Positions 1-12,959 are shown, counted from the stretch's first letter. The stretch is 64,000 nt of DNA from Syncephalastrum monosporum B8922 (GCA_000697355.1 JNEN01000803.1:20433-84432), one strand, 5' to 3'. Notes: a model not told the origin generated them from the letters alone. Made by a program: numbers and translations.

Positions 1-347
1 AAGCTGTTTGTGTATGCGAGCTGATGTCAGCTACAATTAATTATTGACGGCGTCCAACGATTCCCCCCCTGTTTCACCTGCAGAGTCTCGATGATTTTCT
101 TGGGCAGCAACTGCTAGGAATGCATGGTAATCACGCCAAAAATATGTAGGTACAACGCCCTGAATATCAATCTATCTGCTCCGTACGGTGCCCGTGGTTT
201 TGTGTGTATGTAGCCGCCATATTCTTCTTGGCTATATATATGGCTATATATATATATATATTTGAATGCACTTTATATATTTTATTTCTGACTTCTGGAG
301 AGTAAATAATACAATATATTTTTAGATGGTGGAAAGAGTATGCTCCT
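1..347. other. Intergenic, no gene seen
   Basis: AT-rich DNA beyond the stop codon of the mucin-like gene on the minus strand. It holds a TA dinucleotide run near 233-262. Short open frames here have no recognisable protein character. It is probably the 3' untranslated and flanking sequence of the next gene. Confidence 0.5.
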
Positions 348-2269
348 TCAACGGTCCCGCGCATCAGGTTTCCTATCAGATAGCTGTAGTGCATCATGAT
401 AGTATGCATACTCAGCTGAAGCATCGTGCGGCGCGGTGACTTCTTCTTTGGTAGCGCGTTTGGCTGTTGTCGCTCGCGACACATTCTGTTCCGGTGTCGC
501 TTGCTGATGATATTGTGTCGTACCGAAAAAATCTGAGGCTTCATTTGGCGAATGTGTATCCTCGGGTGACTGCAGAACAATGGTCTGACTGCGCTCCAGA
601 TTTGCTGGAGGTGAAACAGTGATAGTAATTCCTTGGCCACGAGAGCTCTCGGTGGGCGAGTTAAGCTGAGCGTCTCTGCCGGTGCAGCATTCGCCGTATG
701 TACCGTATGCATCGCCGTAGCTGCCATGGCCTTCGTAATGCTGATGCGGATGCTGCTGATATGGGTAGCCTTGATTCCAGTATTTATGGTATTGCGCACC
801 CTCTTCCACGCCAACAGCGCCCTTGCCATAGTAGTAGTTGCCCATATCAGGTGGATTACCGGAAACCTCAGCATTGTAGTAGTGACCACCGTGTGCAATA
901 GGTTGTGTCTGCTCAGGATGGTAAAGATGTGTGTGAGGGTCGTGTACGCCAGTGGTGCCATGGTTACGTGCGCGCGCCGACGCAGGGACGGGTCCGCCAT
1001 AGTTCAGATGGGTTTTATGTGCGTTTGTAGGCGAGCCTTGCTCATACTCTTGCCAGGCCCCTGTTTCCTCGCCACATGCACCACAGTTGTATGCATGGGA
1101 GCCACTGCTTACACGCTTTTCAATGTCTTCCTTCTGAGCACGTTGTCGCTTTTGCTTCTTGACAATGCAAAATGCGAGTATCGCAGCTGGAAGGCAAAAT
1201 GGGTCAATCAAAAATAGCTGAAGGGATAACTTTCAGTCATACATACCCAGCAAAAGAGCCGCACCCAGTATGCCGCCCGCAATGCCTCCAGGAGCCGAAC
1301 TGGAATTCTTCATTGTTTCGGGGGAAGGTGAAGCTGATTGTAGTGAAGAAAAATAAATGAGTGGTGTGGTCATGGTACGCGTTGCAACCTTATTATATGC
1401 ATACCTGAAGGCTTGGAAGAGGGTAGAGATGTAGGCAGTCTCTGATCATGGGTGGCTGAAGAAAGGCTTTGTGACGGTGTGACACTGGATCGTAGACTCG
1501 AGCTAGTTGTCATAGCAATTGTAGTGCTGCTGCTGGTAGGCATTACGTCTACCGTGGTCGTACTAGGCAACACAATCTCCGAGGTAGACAGTTCACTGGA
1601 GGTTTTGGTTGGGATGGACGACGGTGACTCAGACTGAAGATTTGTAGGGGCTGCGATGTCTCGTGTAGTGGAGGAGCCTGTCAGTTCATCGGGTAAGGTC
1701 GTTTGAGATAGGGACGTGTCGATGGAGGGAGTTAGTGTGGTCATATAATCCTGCGCATGCTCCTTTCCGGTACTGGTAGCGGTGACATCACTCGAAGGTG
1801 GGCCTTCCGAGCTATGGGTATGAGACTCGTAGGAAGCTGGTCCCTGAGTAGTCAAAGGCAGCTGCGGAGACATGGGAAATGATGATTTTGGTACGTTTCT
1901 GGTACCATCATCGCTGGTAGCTGCGGGAGCTTCATTACTGTCTTTTGCCAAGGAGGTAAGGAGAGGCGATGTGTGCTGCACCGGAAGCGAGCTCTCAATC
2001 TGCGGGGAGTCTTCTATCTGCTGATACGAAGATGTTGATTTCGCCGGGATACTGTTTTGTGATGTACTTTTTTCTTGTCCATTCTGCTGTTCTGTAGCTG
2101 ACGATGATTTAGTGGTACGTGGGGCTGGAGTTTCTGTGGTCTCAGCTGTGAGCTCTGCACTGCTTCTTTGGTCTGAAGACGTTGCGGTTTTGTCGTCAAT
2201 ACTCTCGGCCGGCATCATGTTTCCATCAGATGACCCGTTGCTGTGATTATGAAGACCCTGGCGGCACAT
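348..2269 (-). CDS. Mucin-like Ser/Thr-rich single-pass membrane protein (cell-wall-sensor-like)
   Basis: The first exon, from about 2269 downwards, codes for roughly 300 residues very rich in Ser, Thr and Pro, as expected of an O-mannosylated extracellular stalk. It runs into a Gly/Ala/Leu-rich stretch beginning GGIAGGILGAALLLG near 1245-1290. An intron with a gtatgt donor and a tgccttccag acceptor at about 1195 follows. The second exon completes the membrane segment (AAILAFCIV) and continues with a basic stop-transfer KKQKRQR and a cytoplasmic tail of about 270 residues rich in Tyr, Gly and His. This layout matches fungal Mid2/Wsc-type sensors in architecture only; no Cys-rich WSC domain is visible. 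The amino terminus is unresolved: an acidic open frame starting at 2733 could be an upstream exon, but I could not find a splice path that keeps frame, and no signal peptide is apparent. Sensor function is inferred. Confidence 0.6.
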
Positions 2270-2733
2270 AAAGTAGCATTACGTTAGCATAACGTCTGTT
2301 TGGATTTAACCAAAAACATACATTGGATGGTGCCGATCCCTGTGAGGAGGAGGACGAGAACGAGGAGGAGGAGGAGACGTCAAGAGATCGCTGCCTATAG
2401 GCGCGACAAATTAACATGCATAACAGCGGCGGATCTCCGTTAATTATCTTTTTCAATAACGACAACTTACAATAGTGCCATCTTCGCACTGTATGCTTTC
2501 TTGTAGGTTTCATACTGAACAAATGGTGGGTCAATCGTGGCTTTCTTGTCAGAGTCTTCTTGATTATGGTCGTCGTCGCCATTTTCGCTGTCATCGGTAA
2601 TCGAGTTCTTTTTTCTGCCACTCTCCCGATCGTCTGACACTGAGTCTGTGCTAAACCCTTTGTCTTCGCCTGTACTAACGACTCCAGTATCGTCTCCCCA
2701 AACACTGTTTGATGGCTGTTGTGCGAGGGTCAT

Positions 2734-4905
2734 TTTCAATGGGAATGACCAAGACTTGAAGGTATGCGAAAGACAGTAGGGATGGTTGCTGTGTATGAAC
2801 AGATGGTGATGTATGTAGGTAAGGTACAGTAGATGTAAACGCACACACTGAACCAGCAGTATGTTGTGTAGGAAAAATAGAAGAAGAATGAAAGAAAGGA
2901 AGCTAGGATGCGTCTATTGAGCATGTTAAATAAAGAGTCATCCAAAAGTTTCCAGGGAGAGGGGAGGCACAATTATTTGATGTACCTTGATGACAATGAT
3001 TGATTATGTGTGTATTTTATTGCATGCATGATTTTTGACACGCCTTGGATGTCTGATATATCTGATATACCTCCACATGCACATTCACTTCAATAAAACT
3101 ACCTTTTAATCACTAGTGACAAACGACAACTGCTGTCATACGATGCCATCAATTTAATATTTTATTTATTGTGTCCTTTTATGCTTGCTAGGGGTCAGCA
3201 TGTCAAAAAATCTATACGTGTTATCACCCTTTGGTATACAGAAAATACATACGCACACGCACAAAGAAGACAGTATGGCTCATGCAAGCATAAATCATAA
3301 ACTTTAACATCCTACCTGATGTACGCGTATGTACTTCGGTTTTTACAACAGGAAGCTTCACATCAGTCATGCGTCATACGTCTACCTATCTTGCAGTAGG
3401 TTTTTGCTTTACATGACGCAGGCCACGCCATCAACCCTGATATCTCGATTCACAGCATGCGAAAAATTCTCCTTGATATAAAGTTCAAAGAGCTGCATTT
3501 GACAACACTTTATTTGCATAATTGCACAATGATCAAAACAGGGATAATATGCATAACATTTTCATAATTTTTATCATTTGGTTGACATTCATAAGAAACA
3601 GAAATGAATTGAGATGTTAAGAAGTGGCCTTTGTTTGAATGAACCTCCCCGAGTTACATGTTCTGCTTCCATACGGAAACTATTAATAGAAAAGACATCA
3701 TCCTACAAGAGACGAGCAGTCAGGGTGAAAATAATACGAAACAAAGTTTAGATAAGCGTTGAAGTAAAAGGCGCTCTAGGACCTGTTCATATTATGCCTT
3801 TCTAAGAAGTGTCGTCACACAGCGACAAGCAGGTTGCTCAATGGGCGGCAACATATACATCAGCAAATACGGTCATCAGAACCCACCAGACATGGATAGA
3901 CTGCTCATGAGATGGCAAGAGTCACGCCAGCAGTGTGCAAGCGAGAAAAATTGCGCCGACCACTTTGAACCGTGGTTGTGCTGCTGTGGAGCTTACACAC
4001 GACCGAGATCAATTTGATAACGATTCCAGAGTAGTTCAGTTGTGTGCCTGGGAAATACAGTATTCCGTCGAACAAGCGAAAGGTGCCTGACAAATAAAGG
4101 GAAGTCGGACGCAATTTGTTTTAATTATGCGGGCCAGAACGGGGACCCAAGCCAGGCCATCCTACACTATCTATTCTCAAGTGGAGTCGCCTGGCTCCTC
4201 AGGAGAAGCATAAAGACGTATCAATGAGTGTATGCATGTGGCCCATGATTTGGGCTCACGTCTGTGTATCAGGTGATCGCGCCTTTTGAAGATAACGCAC
4301 CGCACCATTGGTAAGGCACCGCGCTCTATGCCACACTTTAAAAGCAATCCAGTCATAGACGGAGAAAATTGCACACACATCATGTAATCACCGCGCCTCA
4401 CGCTTGATTATATCTCATTCTAGATATTCATTCGGCGCAAATTCCATTCAACGAGGCGAGAAAGCGCCGAGAGTGAGAAAAGCCAGGTGGAGCATTTATC
4501 AGACGGTATAACAAAGTTTGTGCTGAGGCTTTTCGGCAAATCATTACCGCGTTACCACTGACTCCGATATGCTTCTTGAGTGCCTTTACGTGACGCATCA
4601 AAAGCCATGGGGATGGTGTACGACATGGCGTATATTACGATAAAAAATGGTGTTTGCTATACGACTGTGGGCGCATGTGTGTGTGTGAGACATGTAAGGA
4701 TTGGCTTGGTGTGGCGCCAAGAAAAAATAGGACAAGGAACGGATGATTGAAAGAGAGAGCAAGGGGCTTGCGGGGGTTCAGTGGGCCCAGAGTTTAAATT
4801 GGGGTGATACACAGCGAGATGGACGAGCACGAGTCAAACGAGAGGAGCTTTTTATACACCACTGTTTGCAAGTCAGGGTAAACGCCACGTCAATGTGCCA
4901 CATCT
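2734..4905. other. Long intergenic region, no gene seen
   Basis: About 2.2 kb between the mucin-like gene and the WW-domain gene. It is moderately AT-rich. Scattered open frames of 60-80 codons show no domain, composition bias or plausible splice chain. It probably holds the upstream region of the minus-strand gene and the distal promoter of the WW gene. Confidence 0.5.
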
Positions 4906-4911
4906 TATAAA
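4906..4911 (+). promoter_or_regulatory. Putative TATA box of the WW-domain gene
   Basis: TATAAA lies 81 bases before the chosen ATG at 4992. A pyrimidine-rich tract (about 4920-4980) fills the space between, as is common in leaders of strongly expressed fungal genes. Inferred from sequence and position only. Confidence 0.45.
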
Positions 4912-4991
4912 CAGGACGGGCCTTTTCCGAGATTCTCTCCTCTTTCCTCTCACTTCCTTTTCTCTTCCCTTGCCGTTTATCCACATACAAA

Positions 4992-6328
4992 ATGTCTGCT
5001 CCTCTGCCACCCGGTAAGAATGACTTCTTGCCATGGTCTTGTCTTGAATCTGACTGTTGTTGTTTCTGTTCGCTATATACGATAGGTTGGGAAGCCCGTC
5101 AGGCACCCGATGGTCGATAGTAAGAATCCATATGGGTGGATTGGATAGGATTTCGAAAAGCTTACTGATAAACGAAATCCTAAATAGCTACTTCATTGAT
5201 CACAACACGCAACGCACGACGTGGGACGATCCCCGTGGTGGCTATGGCGCACCTCCACCTCCACCCGGATACCCTCCCCAGCAACAGGGCTCCCCTCCCC
5301 AGCAGGGCTCCCCGCCTCAAGGATACCCGCCTCAACCTGGTTATCCTCCTCAACAGCAGCAAGCGCCTTATGGCGGCTACCAGCAGTCTCCGCCTCCGCC
5401 TCCGCCGACGGGCAGCTATCCCGGTCAGCAGCCGCCTCAGCAGCAGCAGCGAGGCTCGCCCTACGGCTCACCTTACCCGCCTCCGCCCCAGCAGGGCTCG
5501 CCTTATTCCCAACAGCAATACCCGCCACCACAGCCTGGTGGTTACCCCGGTCAGCAGCCTCCACAGCAGCAGCAGCAGCAACAGCAACAGCAACAAAAGC
5601 ATGGCATGTCGACGGGCATGAAAGTGGCAGCCGGTGCTGCCGTGGCAGGCTTGGCAGGCTATGGTATCGCCGAGTTTGTCAACCACGAAGAACGACAGAA
5701 CGAAGACGTAGGTTCAAAATGGGTATTTGGGAACGTGGATGGACACAGGTTGCTTATGCAAGCACGTTTTTCCCTTAGATCGAGCAGCTCGAGCGCGAGA
5801 ACCGCGAATTGGAACGTAAGCTTGGAGGACCCTGAATTCGAAAGTGGACATGTGGCTCACCGCCGCTTTTATTTTTATCTCTCTACCAGAACGCGAAAAC
5901 TATGGCGGTGGAGGTGGTTATGGCGCTCCTCCCCCTGGTGAATATGGCGGCGGCTATGGTGCTCCTCCGCCTGGCGAGTACGGTGGTGGTGGCTACGGCG
6001 GTGGTGAGACCGAAGTCATCAACGAGGACGGCGGCCTCTTCGGCCATGATAAGCAGACCATTGTCACAGAGAGTAAGAAATTCAAGAGAGATGCGCACGC
6101 TGCGTCATAGATAGGACAGAAGACTAAATATGTGTATCTTAGATCCCGATGGTTCGACGACGGTAGTAGAGCGCGAAGAGAACTTTTTCGGTGACGATGA
6201 TGTGACAGTGACCCAAGTTGACCAATACGGCGACGTTACAGTGGTATGTTAAACAAAAGCACAAAACAACGTATATATTCTAATCACTTTGTGTGGTACA
6301 GGAGGAAGAAGATGGAGGATGGTTTTAA
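4992..6328 (+). CDS. WW-domain protein with Pro/Gln- and Gly-rich repeats
   Basis: Seven exons can be joined in frame: 22, 34, 520, 37, 181, 100 and 27 bases, giving 306 residues. The amino terminus is one WW domain split by two introns: MSAPLPPGWEARQAPDGR followed by YYFIDHNTQRTTWDDP. Both signature Trp and the central aromatic pair are present, so it should bind proline-rich ligands. Next comes a long Pro/Gln/Gly/Tyr-rich tract, then a short glycine-zipper-like segment (STGMKVAAGAAVAGLAGYG) that could embed in or bind a membrane. A coiled patch (EQLERENRELEQ) follows, then two or three copies of a GYGAPPPGEYGGG unit. The acidic tail ends in EEEDGGWF. The start is fixed by the WW consensus directly after the ATG. 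Family name and function are unknown. The 3' end converges on the next gene 119 bp away. Confidence 0.85.
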
Positions 6329-6446
6329 TTAAGGTGAAGGGGGTCAAAGTACGTAGAAAGTACGAACAGAAAAAATAAAAAGGGTATATAAAATGGTACT
6401 TTACGAGGGGGTTGTATGATGTATGTGTAAAGATGTGAGAGTATGT

Positions 6447-7964
6447 TCATGCCTCTTGCTGCTGCTGCTTTTTGTCCTGGACACGCTGCTCCAGGCGATC
6501 CAAACGATCCAGCATCTCGAATAGAGCATGACGCTGCTCCAACCAGACAATACGATCCGTATACTGCTTGAGACGTGCATCGAGCTGTTCGCTGACCTGG
6601 CGGCGCACGACGGACTCAATATAGCCTGTCTGCTGCATGCTCTGCATGAGTGATGACGACCGCCGGATACTGTCATCCAATGTGGTTTTCAGGGATCGTG
6701 TCTGTTCAATGGTGTCGTACAAAAGTTCAAAGGGCTGCAAGAACTGCTGTTTCTGCGTCCGCTTGCCACGTTGTTGTTGTTGCTGCTGTTGCTGCTGTTG
6801 TTGCTGTTGTTGTTGCTGTTGTTGTTGCTGTTGTTGTTGCTGTTGCTGTTGCTGTTGCTGCGAGGGCACAATAGGAGGACTGGGAAAGGTACGACGAGGT
6901 GGCCAGCACGACGAAGAGGCTGCAGCAAGAGCAGCAGTTTGGGGAAACCGGGTGCGTGGTTTGGCGGTGGTGGGCTTTTGGATGCGATGGGCCGTCTGAG
7001 GAGGGATCTTTCTCGCGGTGTGGGGTGCAAGAGGAGCGGTATGAGCGATCGCAGCCGCCGACGAGTCGTAATAAGCAGGCGTGAAGATAGTCAGGTTCTT
7101 TGGGCCCTGTTTCGGCGCGAGACGCTTCAGCAAGAGCGACGACGGTTTCGGTGCCCTAAAACGTGATGTGAGTACTTGCGCAATGGAGTACAAAGACTGA
7201 CAATTAAAGGACCCCCCAAAAAGCACTCTTGTCCACGCGGCTGTTGCTCTTTGCCGCCATGGACAATATAGCCACAACCCCTGACACTTATTTTTATATA
7301 TATCACTCCCCCACTGTCTATTTTTTACACATACACACACACACAAATTCATTCACGTACGCGCTCCTTACCTTGCGACATCATCCCGACAGGGATCAAA
7401 GGGTCGTTTTTGCCGTGGAGTAGTTTGGTCTTGCATCGTCTGTTGGTGTGGTTCTGGCTTCTGCTGCTCCTCGGCCGGCGGTGAGAGCTGCAACACAACG
7501 GGTGGGGCGACGGGCGAAAAATCTTGCTCCAAGCAAGCTGCGGAGGGATAAGAGGGTTTGAAATCCGGGATATGGCGCAAAAGATCGGCGGCGGACGTGC
7601 GCCAGGCGTGCTCGTCCACCAGTTGACAAAGGTCGATGAGGGACGGATCCAACGACAGTTGACCAGCAACCTGCGCAACCGCGCTTGTCATTAGGTAGGA
7701 GCGTCCTTCAATGTCTTGGCAGCGCTGCTGATGATCCTTGGCTGCAGCGAGCAAGACAGCCGCGGTGACGTTTGTGGCGCGTCCAAAAAGGTTCACGACG
7801 TCTTCCAAACATAAAAAATGAGCTTGCTGCTCGCGAAGTAAGGAGGCGCTGGCGGACGATATGGAGGACGTGAGCGGAGGGGTGAGCGGCATGGGGAACA
7901 TGTAGAGACGGAAAGGCGTGGGCGGAGAGCCGTATTCACCGAGAACGAGCGTTCTGATCTTCAT
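6447..7964 (-). CDS. Polyglutamine protein with C-terminal coiled coil
   Basis: Two exons. The first (7964 to about 7370) gives about 195 residues with a hydrophobic-helical middle (LCLEDVVNLFGRATNVTAAV) and a Pro/Gln-rich end. A gtaagg donor lies at about 7375, and the acceptor near 7157 (cacgttttag) joins in frame as RAPKP. The second exon holds a basic linker, a run of about 30 glutamines encoded by mixed CAG/CAA codons (roughly 6772-6861), and a C-terminal helix with heptad-like spacing (FELLYDTIEQTRSLKTTLDD through MLDRLDRLEQRVQ). I do not recognise the family. PolyQ next to a coiled coil is typical of transcriptional or RNA-granule regulators, so a nuclear role is a guess. It shares about 1 kb of divergent upstream DNA with the Sec24 gene. 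Confidence 0.7.
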
Positions 7965-8997
7965 TGGCGCGCAGAAAACAGTGAAAGTACAAAGAAAAAT
8001 AAAGAAAACAAAGAAAGCAAAGGCGAGAAGGAAGGAGGAGGTGAAGAGAAAGGAAGAAGTAAGAAACGAAAAAGAGGTAAATATGAAAAGGGCGCGTTTG
8101 CGAGAGAGAAAAGGAAAGGAGAGGAAGGGCGTGCAGGCGACAGCTGCAGGCCATAATTATGTCTTTTATTGAATGGGCCCCGCCCTGGCGGCCACTATGG
8201 CGCGGCAACCCCCCAAATGTGCATTTCAACGTGAGTGACGTTACACAAGCTCGTCTTTCATTTTGGCCTGCCTTCTGCTTGTGGCAGGGCTTCGCAGATC
8301 TGTCGGCGTGGCACATTTTCATGACGCGCTAATAAACGAGACACCTCATCAACAGCTCCATAAAAAGATTGGGTTCGGATTGTTGCTAGCCCAATGGAGC
8401 AATTGCTCAGAAGCGATTACCCCAAACCTAAAGCACAGCATATTTCGTCTGGGATGTTGGTGTCACTCAAAATCTACCTCTGTTCATAGCAGATTAATTA
8501 CACTTAATTCAGCCAACCAAACGTGTTATGCAATTGGATTGGTACAACTCAATCGCATTCCCCCATACAACTAAGCTTGCGTGTACGAGCACATCCTGGT
8601 GGACTGGGCACTTGATTGCTTGCTAAGTATGTACATATGTATGCAATATCTCATTGATGTGTGTTTTAACTATATGATTATTGAGTGCGCTAAAAATAAA
8701 GGTGTTACTGCTTTGCTCTGATATTTTTGATCTGGACACAAATTTACACACAGACCCATTGGCAGATGCTAACAAGTAGTCAATAAACCATTAGACACGA
8801 CCGGTGAAAGAAGCAGGTGCATCTCAGGCTGTGTGCCTTATAGTACATTATGCACGGCAAAATAAAGACGTGGAAAGCAACGATTTGGCTGGCTGGCTCT
8901 GAATTGACGAATTCTGACAGAGTAAAAAAAAGTGAACTTGCGTATACTTGGATTTTTCCGGGAGAAACACGTCGGGCGTCTCGAGACCTTTTTGGCA
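7965..8997. other. Divergent intergenic region
   Basis: About 1 kb between two divergent starts (7964 minus, 8998 plus). The first 200 bases are strongly purine-rich on the plus strand (AAGAAA/GGAAGG units, 7980-8130), which is a pyrimidine-rich leader for the minus-strand gene. No further gene is seen. Confidence 0.5.
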
Positions 8998-11900
8998 ATG
9001 AACAACGAACAAGGCCTCGGTGTGCCATCGACTGGTCCTTTGCGTCCACTCAATCAAGCGTTACCACCACAACAACAACAGCAACAACAACAACAGCAAC
9101 AACAACAACAACAACAACACTTGCACCAACAGAACTTTCGTCCTGTAAATCCTACTTTCACCCCTCCTGCCGGCCCGAGACCTCCCACGCAAGCAGGTGT
9201 GCCTGGGAGACCGCCTATTCCTGCAGGTACAGAACCGAAAAGAAACGGTTCAATGACCATTAGTACTAATCCAGGCAGCAGCTCATGCCCCTGCCACGGC
9301 CCAAGGGATGCCCATGCGTCCTGCCGCTCGGCCCATGATGCCTCCCGGTCGACCCAATACGCCTCCTCAGCAACCACAGCCTTTACAACCGCAAACCAAC
9401 CCAGCCATGCGTCCTATGCGACCCATGGGTCCTACTCCTCCGAGTCCACAACGTCCAATGGCTCAACCTCAGGATCCTGTGCATCAACAACTCTCGCCTG
9501 CATTCAATGCTATGCATCTGCAACAGCAACCGCGTCCTATGCAACAGCACCCACAGCCTCTTCAACCGTCTCCGGTACAGCAGCCGATGCAAACCGCTGC
9601 TTCTCAGCCACTGCAACAACAGGTGCCTCAGGTAGACGTCGACGCGTTTATGTGAGAAATCACCGAACTTACTTAGAAAAAAAAAAAGGTACGCGCGTCT
9701 GGTCGGTCTAAACGTGTCTATGCGGTGAACCCCGAGGTGGCAGCCGCAAGTGCAAGCCCGGGTGGGATGGCAACGGCGTCGCCCCCATGGCCTCATGGCC
9801 TCCCTCCGCAGCAACAACCACAACAACCACAACAACATCCTCAAGCAAATGTAGCTGCTGCCCAGCTTCCTCAACCGACTGCTGCTGCTGCGACTGCTGC
9901 TGGGATGTCGCCCTCTGCACAACCTATGCGCCCTGCAAGCCATTCCGCTTCAGCTGGCGTCGGATATCACAATGGCCCGTACGCGCATACAGGTCAACAG
10001 CTCCCGCCTGAACTTCGGCCCCCTCAGCAGCCGCGGCCACGCATCGATCCCGATCAAATGCCAGCCCCTGTTCAGGTGCGTGAACAGGATCAGGCGCTGT
10101 TTGGTGATAAGTTCTTTGGCACCATCGAACGCGACCGCGTCCCGCTTGCTACCACCGCTTACATCGGATTAGATCAAGGTAAGACAAGATTATTATATGG
10201 TTGAGTTGGGTTATGACACCCGTTTTCAGGCAATTGCAATCCGCGGTACATGCGGGCTACAGTCGACAAAATCCCTTACAGCAAAGACCTAAGTGATACT
10301 TCCAAGCTGCCGCTGGGCTTGGTCATACAGCCACTTGCTAAACAGCGACCAGACGAGGTGCCTCTCCAGGTGGTGAACCATGGTGAGGACGGGCCTGTAC
10401 GTTGTACTCGTTGCCGAGCCTACATAAGCCCTTGGTGTACATTTGTCTCGGGTGGTTCCCGCTTCATTTGCAGTATATGTTCCCATTCGAACGAAGGTAT
10501 CTATCATGTCGGTCGCAGCATGCTTAAGCTGACGTTTATTCTTTCCTTTTCAGTACCCTCCTGGTATTTTGCCAATGTCGACATGTCAGGACGTCGCGTA
10601 GACATCGAACAGCGCCCCGAGTTGCGTTATGGCTCTGTAGAATTTGAAGTGCCTAAAGACTACTTTTCTTCACGACAACCTGCTCCCCTTAGCACTGTGT
10701 TTGCCATCGATGTATCCGCTCAATCGGTGCGAAACGGAACACTCGAAGCTACCTGCAAAGCACTTTTGCATACCCTGTACGGTCCTAATGAGGTCGATTC
10801 ACGCCTGCTTGAGGGCAACAAGATCGGAATTATCACCTATGATAGAGCTGTGCATTTCTATAATCTTGCCGTAAGTCAGTATCTGCTTCATGATGACGCA
10901 TCCCTAATAACCTCGTTAGCCTGTACTCACGCAAGCACAAATGCTTGTCGTCCCCGACATCGGTGATATGTTCTTACCTCTTCAGGACGGTTTCCTTGCT
11001 GATCCTAAGGAGTCCAGCCATGTTATCATAGCATTGCTGAAAAACCTGCCCAATTTATACAAAGATACGACCCACGTGGAGGCCGTGTACACCTCTGCTG
11101 TCCTGGGAGGTATGATGGCGCTGCAGAACACAGGTGGTCGCCTCCACGTATTCCAGTCCTGCCTGCCCAACTACGGTCCCGATCTTTTGCGCGCCCGTGA
11201 CGACAAAGCGCTCTACAATACAGACAAGGAAAAGCAACTCACGAACCCGGCTAGCGAAGCTTACAAGGATCTGGCAAAGAAATGTGTTGAAAATGGTGTT
11301 TGTGTCCACGCCTACTTGACTGCATCGCAATACACGGACGTGGCCACGTTGGGCGTCATTCCCGGGTTGACGGGTGGTGACATTCGGTACTTTCCTGAGT
11401 TCAGTCCTCGTGAATCTGCGCGTTTGCTTCACCAGCTTGACCACGACGTGCACCGCGAAACGGGTTACGACGGCGTCCTGCGTATCCGCTGCTCTGATGG
11501 CAAGTCACAGCCCATTTTGGTTCAAACAGATACTCATGACAGATATAGGCCTGCAGGTAATCGATCACTATGGAAACTGCAATATGAGCACATACACGGA
11601 TATGGAGCTCTCCGGTATCGACCAAGACAAGGCGATTGCTGCTGTCTTGAAGCACGACAACAAGCTCGATGTCAATCGTGGCATCTCTTTCCAATGCGCC
11701 TTGCTTTATACCACTCAAGGCGGCCAGCGCCGCGTTCGTGTACACAATCTTAATCTGACCGTGACAAATCAAATCGCTGAGGTCTTCCGAGCCGGCGATG
11801 AAGATACCGCACTGAGCATCTTATTCCGTCAAGGTAAGAACAAAAGAAGACCCCAATCAAGCTATTCTCACAAGCATACTAGCTATTTTCGACATGCATC

Positions 11901-12959
11901 ACAAGAAGCGGCGTGACATCCACGACCACTTGACGCAGATATGCGTGCAAGTTTTGACAGCCTATCGCACCAACTGTGCTGCCTCCACTTCGGCGGGTCA
12001 GCTCATCCTGCCCGAAGCATTCAAGCTTTTACCCATTTATATCCATTGCATTATGCGCTCGCATGCCCTCCGGGGAGGTGTGTTCTTCACGTGACTGATA
12101 ATTTACATACTTACATTGTGTCTCTAGTGGGCGTTGACATCAACGCAGACATGCGGGCGGCTGCGCTCCACTTATACAATAGTCTTGGCGTGGCAGAATT
12201 AGTGACGACAATCTACCCACGACTGTACGCTTTGCACAAGATGAGCGAGGATGTAAAGTATAACCATTCTTGTCATGTGCTTCTTGACTGAATTGGAGAA
12301 TAGGCCGGTATACCCAACGGACGAGGAGAAGTTAAATTACCTTCCATGACGCGCGTATCCTACGAGAGACTCGAGCCTTCTGGAGCTTACTTGCTTGGTG
12401 AGTAAAGTCGCTCGCTCACTTGCAGAAGCGAGCAACAGATCGAGCATTGACTCATTGGGAAACCCTAGATAATGGATCCGATTTGTATCTTTGGCTCGGG
12501 GGCAGAATATCATCTGAACTTTTGGAGCTGCTTCTGGGTGTTTCGCGTCTCGACCAAGTAGATGTATCCATGGTGAGTAGATCGGTGGCGGGACTTGCGA
12601 AATTGGAACTGCACATGACTTATATTTATATTCATGCAGGTAAAACTACCCGTTTTGGATAACCCACTATCGACCCGTGTGAACCATATTGCACGACAGT
12701 TGCAGTCGGATAGATCACGAGCACTGCAGCTACGTATTGTCCGCCAGGAGATGGATCCTATTGAGTTTGCATTCTCTACATGGATGGCAGAGGATCGAAA
12801 TGCAGAAGTACAGACTTATGTAGATTACATGTGTAAGTATTATCAGCTGGTGTATTCCTATCGAGCTAAGAGTGTATGTCTAATAATCCGTGGAAAAAAA
12901 CAGGTGTCCTGCATCGCAAAATTCAGGACGAGATGAAGAAATCGAACAACTACTATTAG
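8998..12959 (+). CDS. SEC24: COPII coat cargo adaptor, Sec24 family (Sec24C/D, Sfb3-like)
   Basis: Sec24 pairs with Sec23 in the inner COPII coat and selects cargo at ER exit sites. The multi-exon frame starts MNNEQGLGVPSTGPLRP and has about 350 residues of Pro/Gln-rich disorder, including a Gln run at 9067-9120. The conserved core follows: FGDKFFGTIERDRVPL, then GNCNPRYMRATVDKIP, then the zinc finger CTRC...CSIC around NHGEDGPVRCTRC, then the trunk (FAIDVSAQSVRNG), beta-sandwich, helical and gelsolin-like (LYLWLGGRISSELLELL) regions. It ends IQDEMKKSNNYY. The zinc-finger neighbourhood and RPELRYGSVEFEVP resemble the Sec24C/D and yeast Sfb3/Lst1 branch more than the A/B branch; this is recall-based. 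Clear junctions include the donor at about 10180 and acceptor at about 10229, joining DQ to GNCNPRYMR. Confidence 0.93.

Noticed and set aside
6637..7166. Poly-Cys and poly-Leu frames on the plus strand
   Set aside because: They are translations of the reverse complement of the CAG/CAA glutamine tract, not real proteins.
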